The position numbers were made by a program, and so were the translations under genes. Under the pieces are notes generated by a model. It ran no database searches. It was not told the DNA's origin and saw nothing but the letters and a program-made list of their open reading frames with translations. DNA of 64,000 nt from Acidimicrobiia bacterium (GTDB lineage: Bacteria > Actinomycetota > Acidimicrobiia > Spongiisociales > ZC4RG35). This document shows, piece by piece, positions 7,894 through 16,424 of the stretch. The first letter of the stretch is position 1; each line of letters begins with the position of its first letter. Location of the stretch: contig PKRG01000003.1 in the NCBI GenBank assembly GCA_017577575.1, forward strand, positions 110,495 through 174,494. Direction: 5' to 3'.

Positions 7894-7927
7894 TGAACAG
7901 GCGTTTAGTGTCCTGAACATGCGTTCA
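7894..7927. promoter_or_regulatory. Tandem TetR-type operators over promoter and start codon
   Basis: Two copies of TGAAC-N4-GTT(C/T)A lie exactly 20 bp apart. TGAACAGGCGTTTA is at 7894-7907 and TGAACATGCGTTCA is at 7914-7927; the second is a perfect 5-bp inverted repeat. The candidate -10 TAGTGT (7906-7911) lies between them and the ATG (7919) falls inside the second. This geometry would let the regulator encoded here shut off its own operon. Confidence 0.7.
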
Positions 7928-8587
7928 GTCGTGGAGCGTGATGATCTCACCGCCGAGGCCCGGATACGCCAGGCGGCGATCACGCGCTTCCCGGCGGAGG
8001 GGATCGAGGGCACCACGATCCGGGCCATCGCCGCCGACGCCGGAGTCTCCCCCGCCCTCGTCCTCCACCACTTCGGGTCCAAGCAAGGCCTGTTGGACGC
8101 CTGCGATCGCTACGTCGTCGACCTCGTCCGCACCACCAAGACGCAGGCCGTGATCGACGGGACCGCCACCGACTCCGGCTTCATGGCTTCGATGTACCGC
8201 ATCGCACCTCCCGTCGTGAGGTACCTGGGGTGGTCACTGTCCCGGGGCGCCCCTGCCGCGGCCCGCTTGTTCGACGAGCTCGTCGCGGAGTCGGAGCGCC
8301 TCCTCTCGGCCGCAGAGGAGCGCGGGTTGGTACGGCGGACCCCGGACCCTCACGGCCGGGCGGTCGTCGTTCTCACGATGCAGCTCGGGTTCGTGGTGCT
8401 CCGCGAACACGTCACCCGGGCCCTCGGGATGGACGCGTTCGGCATGGAAGGGCTGATGCGTATCACCGAGCGGCAGATGGAACTGTTCGGCACCGGGCTG
8501 TTCACCCCGGAGGCTGCCCGGGAGACCGCGCAGGCACTGGACCAGGCTTCCAGGCTGCTCGCACAGGAGGGACCCGATGGCCGATGA
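7919..8587 (+). CDS. TetR family transcriptional regulator
   Basis: A 222-aa repressor. The N-terminal helix-turn-helix is GTTIRAIAADAGVSPALVLHHF (about residues 30-51), followed by GSKQGLLDAC. The C-terminal ligand domain is divergent, as usual. ATG at 7919 is taken because a TAGTGT box is 7 nt upstream; an earlier in-frame ATG at 7883 would place the operators inside the coding region. The stop overlaps the ABC ATPase start by 11 nt, so it most likely controls the exporter. Confidence 0.85.
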   Translation: MRSVVERDDLTAEARIRQAAITRFPAEGIEGTTIRAIAADAGVSPALVLHHFGSKQGLLDACDRYVVDLVRTTKTQAVIDGTATDSGFMASMYRIAPPVVRYLGWSLSRGAPAAARLFDELVAESERLLSAAEERGLVRRTPDPHGRAVVVLTMQLGFVVLREHVTRALGMDAFGMEGLMRITERQMELFGTGLFTPEAARETAQALDQASRLLAQEGPDGR

Positions 8588-9482
8588 AGCGATCCTGGCG
8601 AGTCGGCTCACCAAGAGCTACGGCCCCGTGCTGGCGCTCGACCACCTGGATCTGGAGGTGCGGCGGGGCGAGATCTTCGGGTTCCTCGGGCCCAACGGCG
8701 CCGGCAAGACGACGGCGATACGCCTCTTCTTGGACCTCCTCCGCCCCGACTCCGGCCAGGTCACCGTGTTGGGGCTCGATCCCCGCGCCCAGGGCGTGGA
8801 GCTGAGACGGCGTGTCGGATACCTGCCGGGCGACTTCACGGTCGACGGGAACCAGACGGCACGCCAACTCCTGACCTACCTGGGGAACCTCCGCGGTGGC
8901 ATCCGCCGGGACCGCATCGAAGGTCTCGCCGAGCGACTCGACCTCGATCTCGACCAGAAGATCCGCAGCCTGTCGAAAGGCAACCGGCAGAAGGTGGGGC
9001 TGATCCAGGCGTTCATGCACGAGCCCGAGCTCTTGATCCTCGACGAGCCGACGAGCGGCCTCGACCCGCTGATGGCCCGGGAGTTCCTGACCATGACGCT
9101 GGAGGCACGCGCCCATGGCCAGACCGTCTTCATGTCGTCCCACATCCTCAGCGAGGTCCAGAAGGTGGCGGACCGGGCGGGGATCATCCGCCGAGGCGAG
9201 CTGATCGCCGTCGACGAGGTGGAAGCGTTGCGGGCGAAGTCCCTGCGCCGGGTGGAGGTGACCTTCGACGAGCCGGTCGACGCATCGGCCTTCGCCGACG
9301 TCCGGGGGGTGTCGGACCTCGTCGTCGAAGACGGCGTGCTCCGTTGCCGGCTCCTGGGCGAGGCGGATGCCCTGGTGAAGGCGGTGGCGAGGTACCGGGT
9401 CCGCGACTTCATCTCCGAGGAGCCCGACCTCGAGGAGTTGTTCTTCCACTACTACGCGGAGGGCACCGACGGTGTTTCGTGA
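8577..9482 (+). CDS. ABC transporter ATP-binding protein
   Basis: ATPase (301 aa) of a second exporter in this window. Walker A GPNGAGKT is near residues 38-45, the signature LSKGNRQKV near 128, Walker B LLILDEPTSGLDP near 149 and the H-loop SSHILSE near 185. It is closest in style to DrrA/NatA ATPases. It is coupled to tetR upstream (11-nt overlap) and to the permease downstream (11-nt overlap), giving a three-gene regulator-exporter operon. Substrate unknown; self-repressed TetR/ABC sets often answer to toxic compounds. Confidence 0.88.
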   Translation: MADEAILASRLTKSYGPVLALDHLDLEVRRGEIFGFLGPNGAGKTTAIRLFLDLLRPDSGQVTVLGLDPRAQGVELRRRVGYLPGDFTVDGNQTARQLLTYLGNLRGGIRRDRIEGLAERLDLDLDQKIRSLSKGNRQKVGLIQAFMHEPELLILDEPTSGLDPLMAREFLTMTLEARAHGQTVFMSSHILSEVQKVADRAGIIRRGELIAVDEVEALRAKSLRRVEVTFDEPVDASAFADVRGVSDLVVEDGVLRCRLLGEADALVKAVARYRVRDFISEEPDLEELFFHYYAEGTDGVS

Positions 9483-10263
9483 CGTCTGGACGAAGACCCT
9501 GTGGGACAACCGGCGCAGCCTCCTCGGCTGGGCGGTGGGGCTGATCGGCGTGACCCTCGTCTACGGCGCCTTCTACCCGTACATGGCCGAGCCTGGCTAC
9601 GCCGACCTGCTCGACACGCTGCCGCAGGGGTTGATCGAGGCGATGGGGTGGGAGGACTTCACCTCGGCCGAGGGCTACATGGGCGCGGCGGTGTTCGGGG
9701 TCCTCGGCCAGGTGCTGACCGTCGTCATGGCCGTCGGCTTGGGCGCCCGGATGATCGCCGGCGACGAAGAGACCGGCGGGATGGAGCTGCTGATCGCCCA
9801 TCCGGTGAGCCGAAGGCGCGTCGTGATCCAGCGTGCCGTCTCGCTCACCCTCTCGATGGCGCTCGCCGGGTCGGTCGTGTTCCTGGCGGTCCTCGCCCTC
9901 AGCGAGCCCATCGACCTCGGCATACCGGTGGGGAACCTGGCGGCCGCTTCCTTCCAGATGGCGCTCCTCGGACTGGTCTTCGGCGCGTTGGCCATGGCCG
10001 TCGGAGGGATCCGGGGTCGACGAGGGCTGGTGGTCGGCGTGACCGCGGCTGCGGCGGTTGTCGCCTATCTGGCCGACACGGTGGCACCGATGGTCGAGGC
10101 GCTCACCTGGATCGAGGATCTCTCGCCTTTCGACTGGTACGAGCCGACGGCGATCCTCCGGGATGGTGTCACGACCGGAGACGCCCTCCTCTCCTTGGGC
10201 GTCGTCGTCTTCTTCGTGGCGGTGGCGGCGGTGGCCTTCGATCGCCGCGACGTCGGTGTCTGA
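9472..10263 (+). CDS. ABC exporter permease (ABC-2 type)
   Basis: Membrane partner (263 aa) of the preceding ATPase. It opens with FRDVWTKTLWDNRRSLLGWAV, typical of ABC-2 permeases. Hydrophobic segments lie near residues 18-38, 75-95, 123-145, 155-175, 185-205 and 238-258. The GTG/ATG choice is unclear by a few codons; I use the start that overlaps the ATPase 3' end by 11 nt. The substrate is unknown. Confidence 0.83.
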   Translation: MFRDVWTKTLWDNRRSLLGWAVGLIGVTLVYGAFYPYMAEPGYADLLDTLPQGLIEAMGWEDFTSAEGYMGAAVFGVLGQVLTVVMAVGLGARMIAGDEETGGMELLIAHPVSRRRVVIQRAVSLTLSMALAGSVVFLAVLALSEPIDLGIPVGNLAAASFQMALLGLVFGALAMAVGGIRGRRGLVVGVTAAAAVVAYLADTVAPMVEALTWIEDLSPFDWYEPTAILRDGVTTGDALLSLGVVVFFVAVAAVAFDRRDVGV

Positions 10264-10284
10264 GTCGGCGGCACACGATCCCGA

Positions 10285-10290
10285 TAACCT
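10285..10290 (+). promoter_or_regulatory. -10 box of leaderless ppc promoter
   Basis: TAACCT, 7 nt before the ppc GTG. There is no ribosome-binding site in between, so transcription likely begins at the start codon. Confidence 0.5.
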
Positions 10291-10297
10291 CCTCTCG

Positions 10298-13015
10298 GTG
10301 AGCGACCGCGACCAGGCACTCCGCGCCGACATACGCCGACTGGGGGCCCAGCTCGGGGAGGCGTTGACCCGCCAGCACGGCCCTCGCCTGCTGGAGCTGG
10401 TCGAGGAGGTCCGCGCCCTCACGAAGGCGAGCCGCCAGACCGACAGCGCCGAGCCGGTCGAAAAGCTGGATGCGCTGCTCGAGTCTCTCGACCTCGAAGA
10501 GACCATCCAGCTCATGCGGGCCTTCACCGCCTACTTCTACCTGGCGAACGTCGCCGAGCAGGTCCACCGGGTCGAAGAGCTCGCCGACCAGGAGGAACAG
10601 CACCGCCTGTCGGTGACGGTCGATCGGATCCTCGCTTCCCGCCTCGATCCCGACCTGGTGGCCGAGGTCCTCTCCCGGCTCGAGCTCCGGCCAGTCTTCA
10701 CCGCACACCCGACGGAGGCGGCGCGTCGCACGATCCTGACGAAGCTGCGGACATTGGCCGACCTGCTCGACGAGCGTCTCGACCCGCGCTCCACCGACCA
10801 CGACAGAGCCCGCATCGATCGCCGGGTGGCCGAGATCATCGACCAGATCTGGCAAACCGACGAGCTCCGTCAGGTGCGCCCCGAGCCCATCGACGAAGCC
10901 CGGTCCATGGCCTTCTATCTCGACCAACTCTTCACGGACGTGCTCCCGGCGCTGGGCGAGGCGATCGACCTGGAGCTGGACCGGCTCGCGCCCGGGTTCC
11001 ACGCTCCGATCCGGTTCGGCACCTGGGTGGGCGGCGACCGCGACGGCAATCCCCACGTGACGCCGGAGGTCACCCTGCGGGTCCTGGAGATGCAGCACGA
11101 CCGCGGCCTGCGCAACCTCATAGCCGCCGTGGAGGAGGTGGCAGAGGAGCTGTCCACGTCGGAGCGGATCCAGGACATCTCGGCGGAGCTGCGTGCGTCC
11201 CTCGACGAGGACCGCCGGCTCCTGCCGTCCGTGTGGGCCCGGTTCAGCCGCCTCAACGCCGGCGAGCCCTACCGGCTCAAGTGCGCCTACATCCACCAGC
11301 GACTGATCAACACCCGTCAACGGATCCTGGAGGGCTCCCGCCACGAGCCGGGCCTGGACTATCGGAGCCCTTCCGAGCTCCTGGCCGAGCTCGAGCTCAT
11401 GCGGGACAGCCTGATGGCCCACAACGGCCAGCTCATCGCCGAAGGCGTGCTGGCCCGGCTGATCCGCAACGTCGTCACCTTCGGGTTCCACCTCGCCACG
11501 ATGGACGTCCGCGAGCACGCCCGCCGCCACGAAGAGGCGGTCACTGCCCTGTACGCCCGCCTCGGCGTGGACTACGGGTCGCTGCCCCCGAAGGAGCGGA
11601 CCGAGCTCCTCGCCCGGGAGCTGGAGGGCCTGCGACCCCTCTCCTCCCCTGCCACTCACCTCGACGAGCGGGCGTCGGCCACGCTCGAGATCTTCCGGGC
11701 CATCCGCCAGGCCCACGAGCGCTACGGCGAGCACGTGATCGAGTCCTACATCGTCTCGATGGCGGCGGGAGCCGACGACGTGTTGGAAGCCGTCGTCCTG
11801 GCCCGCGAGGCAGGCCTGGTCGATGCCGCCGCCGGGGTCGCCCGCATCGGCTTCGTTCCTCTCGTGGAGACGATCCCCGACCTGAGACGGGCAGGAGACC
11901 TCCTCGACGATCTGCTGTCGATCCCGGCGTATCGCCGGCTGGTGGAGCTGCGCGGGAACGTCCAGGAGGTGATGCTCGGCTACTCCGACTCCAACAAGGC
12001 CGGGGGAATCACCACCTCCCAGTGGGAGATCTACAAGGCACAGAAGGCGCTGCGCAGCGCCGCCAGCCGCAACGGCGTGACGCTTCGGCTCTTCCACGGC
12101 CGCGGCGGCACCGTGGGCCGGGGCGGTGGGCCCACCCACCAGGCGATCCTCGCTCAGCCGTTCGGGACGATCGACGGTGCCATCAAGGTCACCGAGCAGG
12201 GAGAGGTCGTTTCCGACAAGTACGGCCTGCCCGAGCTCGCCAGCCGCAACCTGGAGCTGGCGATGGCCTCCGTGCTCGAGGCTTCGCTCCTCCATCGCGA
12301 GTCTCGCCAGCCGAAGGAAGTCCTCGACCGCTGGACGGAAGCGATGGAGGCCTTCTCGGAGGGCGCTCACCGCGCCTATCGCCGCCTCGTGGAGGACCCG
12401 TCGCTCGTGCCATATTTCCTGTCGTCGACGCCGGTCGAAGAGCTAGCCGACATGAACATCGGCTCCCGGCCCTCCCGACGACCCGAGGGTGGGGGGACGC
12501 TCGACGACTTGCGGGCCATCCCGTGGGTGTTCGGCTGGACGCAGTCCCGCCAGATCATCCCCGGCTGGTACGGCGTCGGGTCGGGGCTGGTCGCCGCCCG
12601 GGACGCCGGGTACGGGGAGGTCCTCGACGACATGTACGAGAAGTGGCTGTTCCTGCAGACGTTCCTCTCCAACGTCGAGATGACCCTCTTCAAGACCGAC
12701 CTCGAGATCACCCGCCGCTACGTCGACCGCCTGGTGGAGCCGGCCCACCACCACATCTTCGACATGATCTACGAGGAGTACGACCGCACGGTCGCGGAGT
12801 TGCTCCGCCTCACCGGCCAGCCGGAGCTGCTGTCCTCCAACCCGCTCCTCCGCCGAACGCTGCAGGTGCGCGACGCCTATCTGGACCCTATCAACCACCT
12901 GCAAGCGTCGCTCCTCGCCCGAGCGCGTCGCATGGGCACTCCCGACCCGGACCTGCAGCGGGCCATCCTCCTCACCGTCAACGGCATCGCCGCCGGGATG
13001 AGGAACACGGGTTGA
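10298..13015 (+). CDS. ppc: Phosphoenolpyruvate carboxylase
   Basis: Adds bicarbonate to PEP to make oxaloacetate, refilling the TCA cycle. The protein is 905 aa, full length. Hallmarks are VFTAHPTEAARRT with the catalytic His (about residue 138), GGDRDGNPHVT near 245, GYSDSNKAGG near 562 and the glycine-rich FHGRGGTVGRGGGPTH near 598; the C-terminal NTG is also typical. GTG at 10298 is preferred over earlier in-frame starts because it begins the recognisable protein and follows TAACCT by 7 nt. Its stop overlaps the next gene by 4 nt. Confidence 0.96.
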   Translation: MSDRDQALRADIRRLGAQLGEALTRQHGPRLLELVEEVRALTKASRQTDSAEPVEKLDALLESLDLEETIQLMRAFTAYFYLANVAEQVHRVEELADQEEQHRLSVTVDRILASRLDPDLVAEVLSRLELRPVFTAHPTEAARRTILTKLRTLADLLDERLDPRSTDHDRARIDRRVAEIIDQIWQTDELRQVRPEPIDEARSMAFYLDQLFTDVLPALGEAIDLELDRLAPGFHAPIRFGTWVGGDRDGNPHVTPEVTLRVLEMQHDRGLRNLIAAVEEVAEELSTSERIQDISAELRASLDEDRRLLPSVWARFSRLNAGEPYRLKCAYIHQRLINTRQRILEGSRHEPGLDYRSPSELLAELELMRDSLMAHNGQLIAEGVLARLIRNVVTFGFHLATMDVREHARRHEEAVTALYARLGVDYGSLPPKERTELLARELEGLRPLSSPATHLDERASATLEIFRAIRQAHERYGEHVIESYIVSMAAGADDVLEAVVLAREAGLVDAAAGVARIGFVPLVETIPDLRRAGDLLDDLLSIPAYRRLVELRGNVQEVMLGYSDSNKAGGITTSQWEIYKAQKALRSAASRNGVTLRLFHGRGGTVGRGGGPTHQAILAQPFGTIDGAIKVTEQGEVVSDKYGLPELASRNLELAMASVLEASLLHRESRQPKEVLDRWTEAMEAFSEGAHRAYRRLVEDPSLVPYFLSSTPVEELADMNIGSRPSRRPEGGGTLDDLRAIPWVFGWTQSRQIIPGWYGVGSGLVAARDAGYGEVLDDMYEKWLFLQTFLSNVEMTLFKTDLEITRRYVDRLVEPAHHHIFDMIYEEYDRTVAELLRLTGQPELLSSNPLLRRTLQVRDAYLDPINHLQASLLARARRMGTPDPDLQRAILLTVNGIAAGMRNTG

Positions 13016-13311
13016 CCCGGAGCTTCGACGACGCGGTCCTCGAGGTCCTCCGCCGCCTGCAGCCCGGCGAGGTCGTCACCTACGGGGAGGTCGCCGAGGA
13101 AGCCGGCTTCCCGGGAGCGGCCCGGGCGGTGGGCACGTTCCTGCGGCGAACCGGCGAGGAGGTGCCCTGGTGGAGGGTCGTGGCCGCAGGAGGGCATCTC
13201 CGCGCTCCCGATCGCCGCCTCCAGACCGAGCTGCTGCGGGCCGAGGGCGTGGTGGTCCGCTCGGGGCGGGTCGTGGCGGCGGCGAGGCAGACCCGCCAGC
13301 CGACGGGATAG
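13012..13311 (+). CDS. MGMT-like alkyltransferase-like (ATL) protein, no catalytic Cys
   Basis: A 99-aa protein matching the C-terminal domain of O6-methylguanine methyltransferase: VVTYGEVAEEAGFPGAARAVG followed by VPWWRVVAAGG. Where MGMT has PCHRV with the alkyl-accepting Cys, this has PWWRV. ATL proteins carry such a replacement, bind alkylated guanine and pass it to nucleotide excision repair. The second W, in place of His, is unusual. TTG at 13012 overlaps the ppc stop (TTGA). Its TAG stop doubles as the first bases of a -10-like TAGGCT before the next gene. Confidence 0.75.
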   Translation: MTRSFDDAVLEVLRRLQPGEVVTYGEVAEEAGFPGAARAVGTFLRRTGEEVPWWRVVAAGGHLRAPDRRLQTELLRAEGVVVRSGRVVAAARQTRQPTG

Positions 13312-13342
13312 GCTGATCTGAGCCGTCCAACGGAAGCGAGAG

Positions 13343-14650
13343 ATGAACGCGGTCGAACTCATCGAGCGGAAACGGGACGGCCAGCGTCTCACCGAGGACG
13401 AGATCCGCTGGCTGATCCAGGCTTACACGGACGGCACCGTCACCGACTACCAGATGTCGGCGATGGCCATGGCCATCTACTTCAACGGTCTCGACGCCGA
13501 GGAGCTGTGGGCGTGGACCGGCGCCATGCTCGAGTCCGGGGAGGTCCTCGACCTCTCCGACATCGACAAGCCGAAAGTCGACAAGCACTCGACTGGCGGC
13601 GTCGGCGACAAGGTCTCGATACCCCTCGCGCCCCTCGTCGCCTCCTGTGGGGTGGCCGTGCCGATGATGTCGGGCCGTGGCCTGGGCCACACCGGGGGCA
13701 CGCTCGACAAGCTGGAGTCGATCCCCGGGTTCGTGGCCGAGCTCGACGCCCGGACCTTCCACGACATCCTCGCCCGGGTGGGCGTGGTGATGGCCGGTCA
13801 GTCCGAGACGCTCGTTCCGGCGGACCGCAAGCTCTACGCCCTGCGCGACGCCAGCGGCACCGTCCCCTCGATCCCGTTGATCGCGTCGTCGATCATGTCG
13901 AAGAAGCTGGCCGAGGACCTCGACGGCCTCGTCCTCGACGTCAAGGTCGGGGAGGGCGCGTTCATGCGCGACATGGGCCGGGCCCGCCAGCTGGCCGAGA
14001 CGATGATCGGCATCGGCCGGTCACACGGCCTCGCCGTCACCGCCCTGATCACCGACATGAGCCAGCCGCTCGGTCGGATGGTGGGCAACGCCAACGAGAT
14101 CGCCGAGTCCATCGATGTGCTCGCCGGGCGGGGCCCCGACGACCTCGTCGAGATCACCGTGGCCTTGGCCGTCGAGATGCTGGAGCTGGCCGGGATCGAC
14201 GACCCCCGGACGGCGGTCGACGAGGCGCTGTCGTCGGGTGCGGCATTGGAGAAGTTCGAAGAGCTGGTGGAGGCTCACGGCGGCGACCCCGCGGTGGTGT
14301 CCGACCGCTCTCTCCTCCCTTCCGCTCCCGAGCAGACCCCCATCCGGGCTGAGGCCGGGGGCTACGTGGCGGCATGCGATGCCCGCGCCATCGGCCTGGC
14401 GGCGATGCGCCTGGGAGCGGGCCGGGAGCGCAAGGAGGACGACATCGACCCCGGGGTCGGCATCGAGGTCCTGAAGAAGGTCGGCGACGAGGTCTCTCCC
14501 GGCGACGTCCTGGGGGTCCTCCATCACCGTCCGGGCGACATCAGTGACGCGCTGGCCCGGGCGAGCTCGGCGTGGGCGATCTCGGAAGAGCCGACGTCTC
14601 CCCCACGTCTCATCCACGACCGGATCGAGTCCTCGGGCCCCAGTATTTGA
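13343..14650 (+). CDS. deoA: Thymidine/pyrimidine-nucleoside phosphorylase
   Basis: Splits thymidine (or uridine) with phosphate into base and deoxyribose-1-phosphate in nucleoside salvage. The signature lies at residues 81-130: DKHSTGGVGDKVSIPLAPL and SGRGLGHTGGTLDKLESI. The C-terminal domain has EAGGYVAACDARAIGLAAM and GAGRERKEDDIDPGVG. At 435 aa it is complete. GGAAGCGAGAG precedes the ATG. Family position between DeoA and Pdp cannot be fixed by eye. Cytidine deaminase, of the same salvage pathway, is at 21 kb. Confidence 0.92.
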   Translation: MNAVELIERKRDGQRLTEDEIRWLIQAYTDGTVTDYQMSAMAMAIYFNGLDAEELWAWTGAMLESGEVLDLSDIDKPKVDKHSTGGVGDKVSIPLAPLVASCGVAVPMMSGRGLGHTGGTLDKLESIPGFVAELDARTFHDILARVGVVMAGQSETLVPADRKLYALRDASGTVPSIPLIASSIMSKKLAEDLDGLVLDVKVGEGAFMRDMGRARQLAETMIGIGRSHGLAVTALITDMSQPLGRMVGNANEIAESIDVLAGRGPDDLVEITVALAVEMLELAGIDDPRTAVDEALSSGAALEKFEELVEAHGGDPAVVSDRSLLPSAPEQTPIRAEAGGYVAACDARAIGLAAMRLGAGRERKEDDIDPGVGIEVLKKVGDEVSPGDVLGVLHHRPGDISDALARASSAWAISEEPTSPPRLIHDRIESSGPSI

Positions 14651-14677
14651 GTGTGCACTCAATATTTGTGGCATAGT
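14647..14677. promoter_or_regulatory. Palindromic operator and promoter upstream of etfBA
   Basis: TTGAGTGTGCACTCAA (14647-14662) is a 7-bp perfect inverted repeat with a 2-nt centre, overlapping the deoA stop. A -10-like CATAGT follows at 14672-14677, so the palindrome covers the -35 position of the etf promoter. No T-run follows, so it is not an intrinsic terminator. A dimeric regulator (TetR or GntR style) is a reasonable guess. Confidence 0.55.
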
Positions 14678-14712
14678 TAGCATCGCCACAGCTACGAGAA
14701 GGAGGAGCCCGC

Positions 14713-15471
14713 ATGCAGGTGGTCGTCTGCGTGAAGCAGATCCCCGACCCCTCCGGCACTTACACCCTCGATCCCGAGACGCACTTCTTGGTCAGGCCGG
14801 ACGAGCAGGTCCTGGACGACACCGACCGTTACGGCGTCGAGATGGGGCTGCAGATCGCCCAGGCCCACGGCGGATCGGTGACATTGGTGTCGATGGGCCC
14901 CAAGGGATCGATGCAGGGGATCCGTCAGGCCCTGGCGATGGGAGCCGACCGCGCCGTGGTGGTCGACGACGCCGACCTCAAGGGATCGGACGCCCTGACC
15001 ACGGCCCAGGTGCTGGCAGCCGCCATCCAGCGCACCGGATTCGACCTCGTGATCACCGGCACCGAATCGACCGACGGCTATTCCGGCGTCGTGCCCCAGA
15101 TGCTCGCCGAGCTGCTCGACGTCCCCGCCCTCACCTATGCCACCGAGGTCGAGGCGCGCGACGGCAAGGTGACCATCAACCGCCAGACCAGCGCCGGCTA
15201 CGACGTCGTGGAGGCGTCACTGCCCGCGGTGGTGTCGGTCACCGCCGGAGTCGTCGAGCCCCGCTACCCGACCTTCAAGGGGATCATGGACGCCAAGAAG
15301 AAGGAGGTCGAGGAGCTCACCGCCTCCGATCTGGGTGTCGACACCTCCCTCCGCCAGCGCGTGACCGCCGTGGAGCCCGCCCCCGAGCGGGAGGCCGGCG
15401 TCAAGATCGAAGACGACGGTGAGGCGCACCTGAAGGTCGTGGAGCTGCTCCAGCAGAAGAAGGTGATCTGA
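14713..15471 (+). CDS. etfB: Electron transfer flavoprotein beta subunit
   Basis: With EtfA it carries electrons from acyl-CoA dehydrogenases to the respiratory chain. EtfB holds AMP and part of the FAD site. Visible features: MQVVVCVKQIPDPSGTYTLD at the start, ALAMGADRAVVVDD near residue 76, ITGTESTDGYSGVVPQMLAE near 115 and SLPAVVSVTAGVVEPRYP near 172. Length 252 aa is normal. A strong AAGGAGGAG precedes the ATG. The upstream palindrome suggests control, perhaps by fatty-acid state (inference). Confidence 0.94.
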   Translation: MQVVVCVKQIPDPSGTYTLDPETHFLVRPDEQVLDDTDRYGVEMGLQIAQAHGGSVTLVSMGPKGSMQGIRQALAMGADRAVVVDDADLKGSDALTTAQVLAAAIQRTGFDLVITGTESTDGYSGVVPQMLAELLDVPALTYATEVEARDGKVTINRQTSAGYDVVEASLPAVVSVTAGVVEPRYPTFKGIMDAKKKEVEELTASDLGVDTSLRQRVTAVEPAPEREAGVKIEDDGEAHLKVVELLQQKKVI

Positions 15472-15472
15472 G

Positions 15473-16423
15473 ATGGCAAGCGTGTGGGTTTTCATCGAGG
15501 AAGAAGACGGCGCCCCCGCCACGGTCGGCCTCGAGCTGTTGACCAAGGCGAGGTCGCTGGGTGACGTCACCGTCGTGTACTCCGGCCCCGGCTCCGACCA
15601 GGCCTTCGCCACTCTGGGCGAGCACGGCGCGGCGCGGGTGCTGCACGCCGATCCCGGCGACGCCCTCCCTTCGGCTCCCGTGGCCGCGGCGATCGCGGCT
15701 CGCTGCGAATCGGAGGCTCCCGATCTCATCCTCTTCGGCCAGACCTACACCGACCGCGACGTCGCCGGTCGCCTCGCTGCCCGGCTCGGACGGTCGGTCC
15801 TCTCCAACGCCTCCGACGTCGAGCTCCGGGACGAAGCCGTGGTCACCACCCACGAGATCAGCGGCGGCACGCAGATCGCGACCGCGGAAGTGGCCGGCGA
15901 AAAGCCCCACATCGTTCTCGTTCGACCCAAGTCGTTCCCCGTCGAGCCGGCGGGCGGTGGCGCCCCCCAGGTCGAGAAGCTCGACCTCCCCGACGTCGGG
16001 CGCTCGGCGGCCCGCATCGTCGAGCACCACGTCGAGGAGCGGGAGGGGCCGCAACTGGAAGACGCCGCCGTGATCGTCTCCGGTGGCCGGGGCTTGGGCT
16101 CCGCCGAGGCGTTCGGCATGGTCGAGAGGCTGGCCAAGCTGCTCAATGCCGCCACCGGCGCCACCCGCGCCATCGTCGACGCCGGATGGGTGCCATATGC
16201 CATGCAGGTCGGCCAAACCGGCAAGACGGTCAAGCCCGACGTCTACATCGCCTGTGGCATCTCGGGCGCCATGCAGCACCTCGTGGGGATGAAGGATTCG
16301 AAGACGATCATCGCCATCAACAAGGACCCGGACGCGCCGATCTTCTCGATCGCCGACCTGGGCATCGTCGGCGACGTCCACAACGTCCTCCCCAAGCTGA
16401 TCGAGGCTCTCGAGAACCGCTGA
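15473..16423 (+). CDS. etfA: Electron transfer flavoprotein alpha subunit
   Basis: FAD-binding partner of EtfB, 316 aa. The C-terminal FAD domain is clear: VSGGRGLGSAEAF near residues 202-214, VGQTGKTVKPDVYIACGISG near 243-262, AMQHLVGMKDSKTIIAINKD near 263-282 and DLGIVGDVHNVLPKL. The start follows the etfB stop by 1 nt, so both are made from one message. The 3' end abuts the convergent Asp-box gene with a 1-bp gap. Confidence 0.94.
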   Translation: MASVWVFIEEEDGAPATVGLELLTKARSLGDVTVVYSGPGSDQAFATLGEHGAARVLHADPGDALPSAPVAAAIAARCESEAPDLILFGQTYTDRDVAGRLAARLGRSVLSNASDVELRDEAVVTTHEISGGTQIATAEVAGEKPHIVLVRPKSFPVEPAGGGAPQVEKLDLPDVGRSAARIVEHHVEEREGPQLEDAAVIVSGGRGLGSAEAFGMVERLAKLLNAATGATRAIVDAGWVPYAMQVGQTGKTVKPDVYIACGISGAMQHLVGMKDSKTIIAINKDPDAPIFSIADLGIVGDVHNVLPKLIEALENR

Positions 16424-16424
16424 C

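Noticed and set aside
10169..12370. A 733-codon frame antisense to ppc
   Set aside because: Shadow of ppc; no recognisable domain and the composition of an antisense GC-rich frame.
14647..14662. Palindrome after deoA as an intrinsic terminator
   Set aside because: Only 7 bp, no U-run, and it lies at the -35 position of etfBA, so an operator is likelier.
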